Source: Nocardia sp. NBC_00565
GTDB lineage: Bacteria > Actinomycetota > Actinomycetes > Mycobacteriales > Mycobacteriaceae
Assembly: GCF_036345915.1 (NCBI RefSeq)
Contig: NZ_CP107785.1
Span: 930,001 to 994,000 of the forward strand
Direction: 5' to 3'
DNA: 64,000 nt
Positions 59,957 through 64,000 of the stretch are shown piece by piece. The notes beneath the pieces were generated by a model. The model made no database searches. It had not been told where the DNA came from and saw only the letters and a program-made list of their open reading frames with translations. Each line of letters starts with the position of its first letter. Positions within the stretch are counted from its first letter, which is position 1. The translations under genes were made by a program, and so were the position numbers.

Positions 59957-62260
59957 TCAGCCGAGTGCGCTGAGCACCGCCGGTAGCTCGCTGGTGTGCA
60001 CCACCCCGAGTCGCTGGGTCGCACGGGTCAGCGCCACATAGAGGTCGTTGAGCCCCCGCGGCGATTCGTCGAGGATCCCCTGCGGTTCGACCAGATAGAC
60101 CGCGTCGAATTCCAGACCCTTGACATCGTGCACCGTCAGGACGCGCACCGATTCACCCGCCAGCGCGGAGAATTCCTCGACCAGGGCGTGCGGCGTGATG
60201 ACCGCGGTGGTGCCCGGACCTTCCTCGCCCGCCACCAATCGTTTGACCTCCCCGAGCAATTCGCTGTCCGAGACCGCGTATGCCTGTGGCGGAACTCCGG
60301 TTTCGCGTACCGAACGCGGAACCGCCGCATCCGGGTCGATGGCGGCGAGCACATCGCCCGCGACCGCCATGATCTCCGCGGGTGTGCGGTAGTTCACCGT
60401 CAGCTCGGTGCGCTTCCACCGTTGTGCCACATAGGGTTCCAGCATCCGCTGCCAGGACGACGCACCCGCCGGATCACCGGTCTGCGCGACATCGCCGACC
60501 ACGGTGACCCACCGATTCGGGATCCGGCGCATCACCATCCGCCAGGCCATCTCCGAGAGTTCCTGCGCCTCGTCGACGATCACGTGGCCATAGGTCCAAT
60601 TGCGATCGCCCGCCGCGCGTTCCGCGGTGGTCTGCCGGCTGCGCACATCCTGACGTTCGGCCAGCTGGCTGGCGTCGATCAGGTCGTAGGCCATCAGGAT
60701 CTCCGGATCGAGTTCGTCCTCGAGATCCTGTGGCGCGGAACCGGTCAGGATGTCGAGTGCATCCTGGGCCTCGGCCAACTGGGCCCGCCAGCGGCGGCGG
60801 GCGCGTTCGCGCTCCTCGGTGTCGTCGATGCCGAGCAGTTCGGCCAGTTCATCGAGCAGTGGGGCGTCGGCGGCGCTGAACTCGCCGTTGTCCGAGCGCA
60901 CCAGTTCGGCGCGATCGTCCGGATCCACTGTGCCCGCGGCCCGGTCGAGTCGCTTCGGGTCGGCGAGCAGGTCCGCGAGCACCTCCTGCGGCGACAGGAT
61001 CGGCCACAGCCTGCCGATGGCCGCCTGGATCTCCGGATCGGCGCGCATCTCGTCCCGGATCTCGGCCAGATCGGTTCGGCTGAGCAGGCTTTGGCCGCCG
61101 GACAGATCCGCGCCCATGGTCTGGGCGAGTTGTTCGGTGAGCGCGTCGATGACCGCGGAGGCGAACATCGGGCGGGCCAGATTGTGCGGGCGGCGCGATG
61201 AGCGCGCGCGGCCGCGGGACTTGGTGGCGATCTTGCGGTCGAGGGTTACCGGGTAGCCGTCGAAGCTCAGCCGGATCGGTTCACCCGGCACCTCCTGACG
61301 GTCGCGCACCGCCTGCTTGAGGACCTCCAGCATGGCCAGCGACCCCTTGATCGCACCGGCTTGCAGCGAGTCCTCGCGGGTGGCCTTCACCCCCGGATAC
61401 AGATCGCCGATGGTGGACAGCAGCACACCGGTCTCACCGAGGGAGGGCAGCACCTGGCCGATGTAGTCGAGGAAGGTGGCGTTCGGGCCGATGATCAGCA
61501 CGCCGCTCTTGGCCAGCTGCTGGCGATAGGTGTAGAGCAGGTAGGCCGCGCGGTGCAGCGCGACGGCGGTCTTACCGGTGCCGGGACCGCCCTGCACCAC
61601 GAGCACGCTCTTGTGCTCGGAGCGGATGATCGCGTCCTGCTCGCTCTGGATGGTCTCGACGATGTCGTTCATATGCCCGGTGCGGGCGGCGTTGAGCGCC
61701 GAGAGCAGCGCGCTCTCACTGCCGACCCCGCCCTCGCCATCGGTGACGCCCGCGCGGTGGGCCGCGTCGAGATCGAGGTATTCGTCGTTGATGGCCGTGA
61801 CCCGCCGGTTGCGGGATCGGATATGTCGACGCCGGATCACCCCGTCCGGGGCGGCGGTCGTCGCCAGATAGAACGGGCGGGCAAGGGGCGCACGCCAATC
61901 CAGCAGCAGCGTCTCGTAATCGTCCTTTTCATCGAGGATGCCGAGCCTGCCGATATAGCGGTATTCGGGGTCCTGGTCCCCGTTCAGATCGATGCGGCCG
62001 AAACAGAGGCCGTGTTCGGCGGCGTCGTATTTGGCCAGATCCTCGGTGTAGAGCTGGCTGAACGATTCGCGTTCGGTGCGGGCCTGCGGGGTGCCACCGG
62101 TTTCCAGCAGGACGGTGCGCAGCCGATTCGTGGCGTACTCGCGCATACCGTCGAGTCGCTCATAGAGCACAGACAGGTATGTCTGCTCCTGGTCGATCTC
62201 GCGGTTCCGCTCGGGTGCGCCGTCGTGTGCGGCACGGTCCTGAGTGAGGCGGTCGGGCAA
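59957..62260 (-). CDS. HelR/HelD-type RNA-polymerase-associated UvrD-like ATPase
   Basis: A 767-residue superfamily 1 ATPase without the ordinary UvrD architecture. Walker A GGPGTGKTAVALHRAAYLLY near residue 224, IVDEAQELSEMAWRMVMRR (motif II), NYRTPAEIM and HDVKGLEFDAVYLVEP, LYVALTRATQRL (motifs IV-VI). The N-terminal QEQTYLSVLYERLDGMREYA helix pair and the CFGRIDL...YIGRLGILD...LLLDWRAPLARPFYLAT block are typical of HelD proteins, which free or recycle RNA polymerase; the actinobacterial HelR group additionally displaces rifamycins. TTG 62260 is the start, with AAGGAG 8 bases upstream. No rifamycin-associated element was recognised upstream. Confidence 0.88.
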   Translation of the reverse strand: MPDRLTQDRAAHDGAPERNREIDQEQTYLSVLYERLDGMREYATNRLRTVLLETGGTPQARTERESFSQLYTEDLAKYDAAEHGLCFGRIDLNGDQDPEYRYIGRLGILDEKDDYETLLLDWRAPLARPFYLATTAAPDGVIRRRHIRSRNRRVTAINDEYLDLDAAHRAGVTDGEGGVGSESALLSALNAARTGHMNDIVETIQSEQDAIIRSEHKSVLVVQGGPGTGKTAVALHRAAYLLYTYRQQLAKSGVLIIGPNATFLDYIGQVLPSLGETGVLLSTIGDLYPGVKATREDSLQAGAIKGSLAMLEVLKQAVRDRQEVPGEPIRLSFDGYPVTLDRKIATKSRGRARSSRRPHNLARPMFASAVIDALTEQLAQTMGADLSGGQSLLSRTDLAEIRDEMRADPEIQAAIGRLWPILSPQEVLADLLADPKRLDRAAGTVDPDDRAELVRSDNGEFSAADAPLLDELAELLGIDDTEERERARRRWRAQLAEAQDALDILTGSAPQDLEDELDPEILMAYDLIDASQLAERQDVRSRQTTAERAAGDRNWTYGHVIVDEAQELSEMAWRMVMRRIPNRWVTVVGDVAQTGDPAGASSWQRMLEPYVAQRWKRTELTVNYRTPAEIMAVAGDVLAAIDPDAAVPRSVRETGVPPQAYAVSDSELLGEVKRLVAGEEGPGTTAVITPHALVEEFSALAGESVRVLTVHDVKGLEFDAVYLVEPQGILDESPRGLNDLYVALTRATQRLGVVHTSELPAVLSALG

Positions 62261-62343
62261 ACTGAACTCCTTGTCACCGCGATGAGCCGGTGCACACGCA
62301 GGTCACGGTGCACGCGAACGCTCGGAAAACAGAGTTGTCGAGT

Positions 62344-62724
62344 CTACTGCTGGTTCGGCGTGCTCGCTGTAACCGCAGGTAGCGGGTCCATGGCCGGGTC
62401 GTCCAGGACCGGTTGGAAGTGGTGGACATCGGGAAACGGATCGTAGAAGTGGTGCAGCAGCTGCTGCCAGCGCTGGTATCCCGCGGACCCGCGGAAACCA
62501 TCAACATGATCCGCCAACCGCTCCCAGCCCACCAGCAGCAGATATGTGTCGGGCGTCTCGAGGCACCGCGACAGTGACAGTGACCGGAACCCCGGCATGC
62601 TGGCGATGGCCGTAGCGACTGCTTGCAGGTCGCTCGAAATGGTCGGCCGGGCTTCGGCGAATGCGGCCTCGAATTCGTCGGCCCGATCGGGACGGACCGG
62701 CAGCAGTGCGTGTTCGATGATCAT
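62344..62724 (-). CDS. Antibiotic biosynthesis monooxygenase (ABM) family protein
   Basis: A 126-residue dimeric alpha-beta barrel protein: MIIEHALLPVRPDRADEFEAAFAEA, MPGFRSLSLSRCLETPDTYLLLVGWERLADHVDGFRGS, HHFYDPFPDVHHFQPV. Relatives oxidise polyketide quinones or degrade haem, but many are uncharacterised. ATG 62724. A 9-base gap separates it from the GGDEF gene upstream in the same direction. Confidence 0.85.
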   Translation of the reverse strand: MIIEHALLPVRPDRADEFEAAFAEARPTISSDLQAVATAIASMPGFRSLSLSRCLETPDTYLLLVGWERLADHVDGFRGSAGYQRWQQLLHHFYDPFPDVHHFQPVLDDPAMDPLPAVTASTPNQQ

Positions 62725-62733
62725 GAAAAACCT

Positions 62734-64000
62734 TCAGGAAGCGTGGGTGTTGTTCGGCCTGCGGCCCAAGCCGGCGCCTTCGTGTCCGGCGGGCTTGGCG
62801 CGGTACATCGCCAGATCGGCGTCGTGCAGCACCGCTTCGGGCGTGCGGTTGTCGCCCTCCTCGAGTTCGGTGACGCCGATCGAGGCGTTCACCTCGATCC
62901 GGTGCCCGCGCGCGATGATCGGTTCGGCCATCGTCGAGCGCAGCCGCAGGACGAGGGAGTCGATATCGACCCGCTGGGTCCGCCCGGACAGCAGCACCAG
63001 GAATTCGTCGCCGCCGAGTCGGCCGACGAGATCGTTGCCGCGCAGCGCGCGCTGCAGCCGCTGCGCCACGATCTGCAGCACGGTATCGCCGATCGCGTGG
63101 CCGAGGGTGTCGTTGATCGCCTTGAAGCCGTCCAGGTCGATGAACAGCACCATCGAGACCGGCAGGTCCTCGCTGGTGGCCAGCGCGCCGGCGAGCTGGG
63201 ACAGGATCAGCGAGCGGTTGGCCAGTCCGGTCAGCGAGTCGTGCGTGGCCTGATACTCCAATTGCCTTCGGCTGGCACGGAATTCGGTGATATCGGCGAA
63301 CGACGACACCGCGGGTGAGTCCGGGTCGCCCGGATTGAGTAGCCGTGAGCTGCCCGACAGCCAGCGCCGCTGACCGTCCTCGCGGTCGACGCCGAAGATG
63401 TAGCCGGTGATCGTTTCGCCGGTCGCCAGGGTTCGCGCCACCGGATGCCGGCCCGGCGGCAGTGGCTGGGCGTTGGCGTCGAGCAGTACCAGCGGCAGTT
63501 CGTGGATGGTGGCGCCGACCAGCGCGCCGGTGCGGCCGTCGGTGCCGAAGATCCGCACGGCCGCTGGATTGGCCGATTCGATGCGGCCGTCCCGGTCGAT
63601 CACCACCACGCCCTCCTCCAGCTGCGAGACGACGGTGGTGAAGTGCTGTTCGGCCCGCCGCTGCGCGGCCTCGGCGGCGCGCTGGGCGGTGAGATCGTGG
63701 ATGACCACCTGATAGGCGAGGTGGTCGTGCCAGGCGGTGAGCACCGAGACCGTCTCGACCTGGACGATTTCGCCGTCCACCCGGATCAGCGACATCTCGG
63801 TGGGATCGGAAGCGGAGCCCGAGTTGGTCAACTGGCGGATGCGGTCCAGCATGCCGGGCACCGACCTGGGATGGACGAAGCTGGTCAGCGGCTGGCCGAT
63901 CACTTGGTCGGCGTTATCGGCGGCCAGCAAACGCGCGGTGGCCTGGTTGGCGTAGACGACGGTGCCGCGATCGTGCACCACGATTCCGTCCGGGGTGTGC
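62734..64000 (-). CDS. PAS-GGDEF diguanylate cyclase (5' part outside window)
   Basis: At least 422 residues, open at the window edge. Two PAS-type sensor domains (the second from about PAAQR...ITEFR) precede a GGDEF domain with intact active site RLGGDEFLVLL and an RGND inhibitory-site motif five residues before GGDEF, so product feedback is expected. No EAL domain is visible after it; the gene ends with a basic tail KPAGHEGAGLGRRPNNTHAS. It makes cyclic di-GMP in response to an unknown signal. Confidence 0.93.
   Translation of the reverse strand, partial: HTPDGIVVHDRGTVVYANQATARLLAADNADQVIGQPLTSFVHPRSVPGMLDRIRQLTNSGSASDPTEMSLIRVDGEIVQVETVSVLTAWHDHLAYQVVIHDLTAQRAAEAAQRRAEQHFTTVVSQLEEGVVVIDRDGRIESANPAAVRIFGTDGRTGALVGATIHELPLVLLDANAQPLPPGRHPVARTLATGETITGYIFGVDREDGQRRWLSGSSRLLNPGDPDSPAVSSFADITEFRASRRQLEYQATHDSLTGLANRSLILSQLAGALATSEDLPVSMVLFIDLDGFKAINDTLGHAIGDTVLQIVAQRLQRALRGNDLVGRLGGDEFLVLLSGRTQRVDIDSLVLRLRSTMAEPIIARGHRIEVNASIGVTELEEGDNRTPEAVLHDADLAMYRAKPAGHEGAGLGRRPNNTHAS

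Overview
The window is high-GC actinobacterial DNA, most likely chromosome of a Nocardia species or a close relative in the Mycobacteriales. Three things point there. The codon bias is strong. The gene order trpE - membrane protein - trpC - trpB - trpA - lgt - pyk - tesB ... pdtaR ... polA ... rpsA - coaE - DUF402 - uvrB ... usp follows the conserved order I know from Mycobacterium tuberculosis (Rv1609 to Rv1636), with lineage-specific genes inserted. Many start codons also lie 6-9 bases behind a TANNNT box with no Shine-Dalgarno, as expected of leaderless mRNAs.

Layout. 1-6.4 kb: tryptophan operon (trpE cut by the window edge) running into lgt. 6.4-11.1 kb: TM2 membrane protein, a polar amino acid uptake pair without its ATPase, pyk and tesB. 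11.2-13.4 kb: minus-strand small genes (hypothetical, LMW phosphatase, DUF4188) and tRNA-Leu(CAA). 13.5-20 kb: pdtaR and a branched-chain amino acid ABC operon whose two ATPases are fused. 20-26 kb: two peptidase-like proteins, an NTF2-fold protein and polA. 26-30 kb: a DUF6191-like protein, a free-standing LeuA regulatory domain behind a peptide-leader attenuator, thioredoxin, a 2H phosphoesterase and an isopropylmalate-dehydrogenase-type enzyme. 30-33 kb: a complete polar amino acid ABC operon. 33-36.8 kb: divergent LysR / flavin oxidase, an SPFH-plus-ribbon-helix-helix pair and a cold-shock protein. 36.8-48.5 kb: methyltransferase, rpsA, AEC transporter, a coiled-coil SPFH protein, a Tat-exported phospholipase C, a TetR/MMPL pair and coaE-GrpB. 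48.5-54.5 kb: tandem DUF402 genes, a TetR-controlled dehydrogenase/NTF2/SDR operon, gene remnants and a second SDR. 54.6-64 kb: uvrB, VOC / AraC / DoxX, a universal stress protein behind two tandem micro-ORFs, a HelR/HelD-type ATPase, an ABM monooxygenase and the C-terminal part of a PAS-GGDEF cyclase.

Most of the window is core metabolism and information processing. The less ordinary signals are: (i) the standalone leucine-sensor-like domain downstream of a Leu/Val leader peptide; (ii) an 83-bp tandem repeat that makes two translationally coupled micro-ORFs leading into usp; (iii) an SPFH + RHH pair with a matching operator; (iv) long perfect hairpins at operon junctions, one of them burying a start codon; (v) two adjacent decayed gene ends. 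No CRISPR array, insertion sequence, prophage or rRNA was seen.
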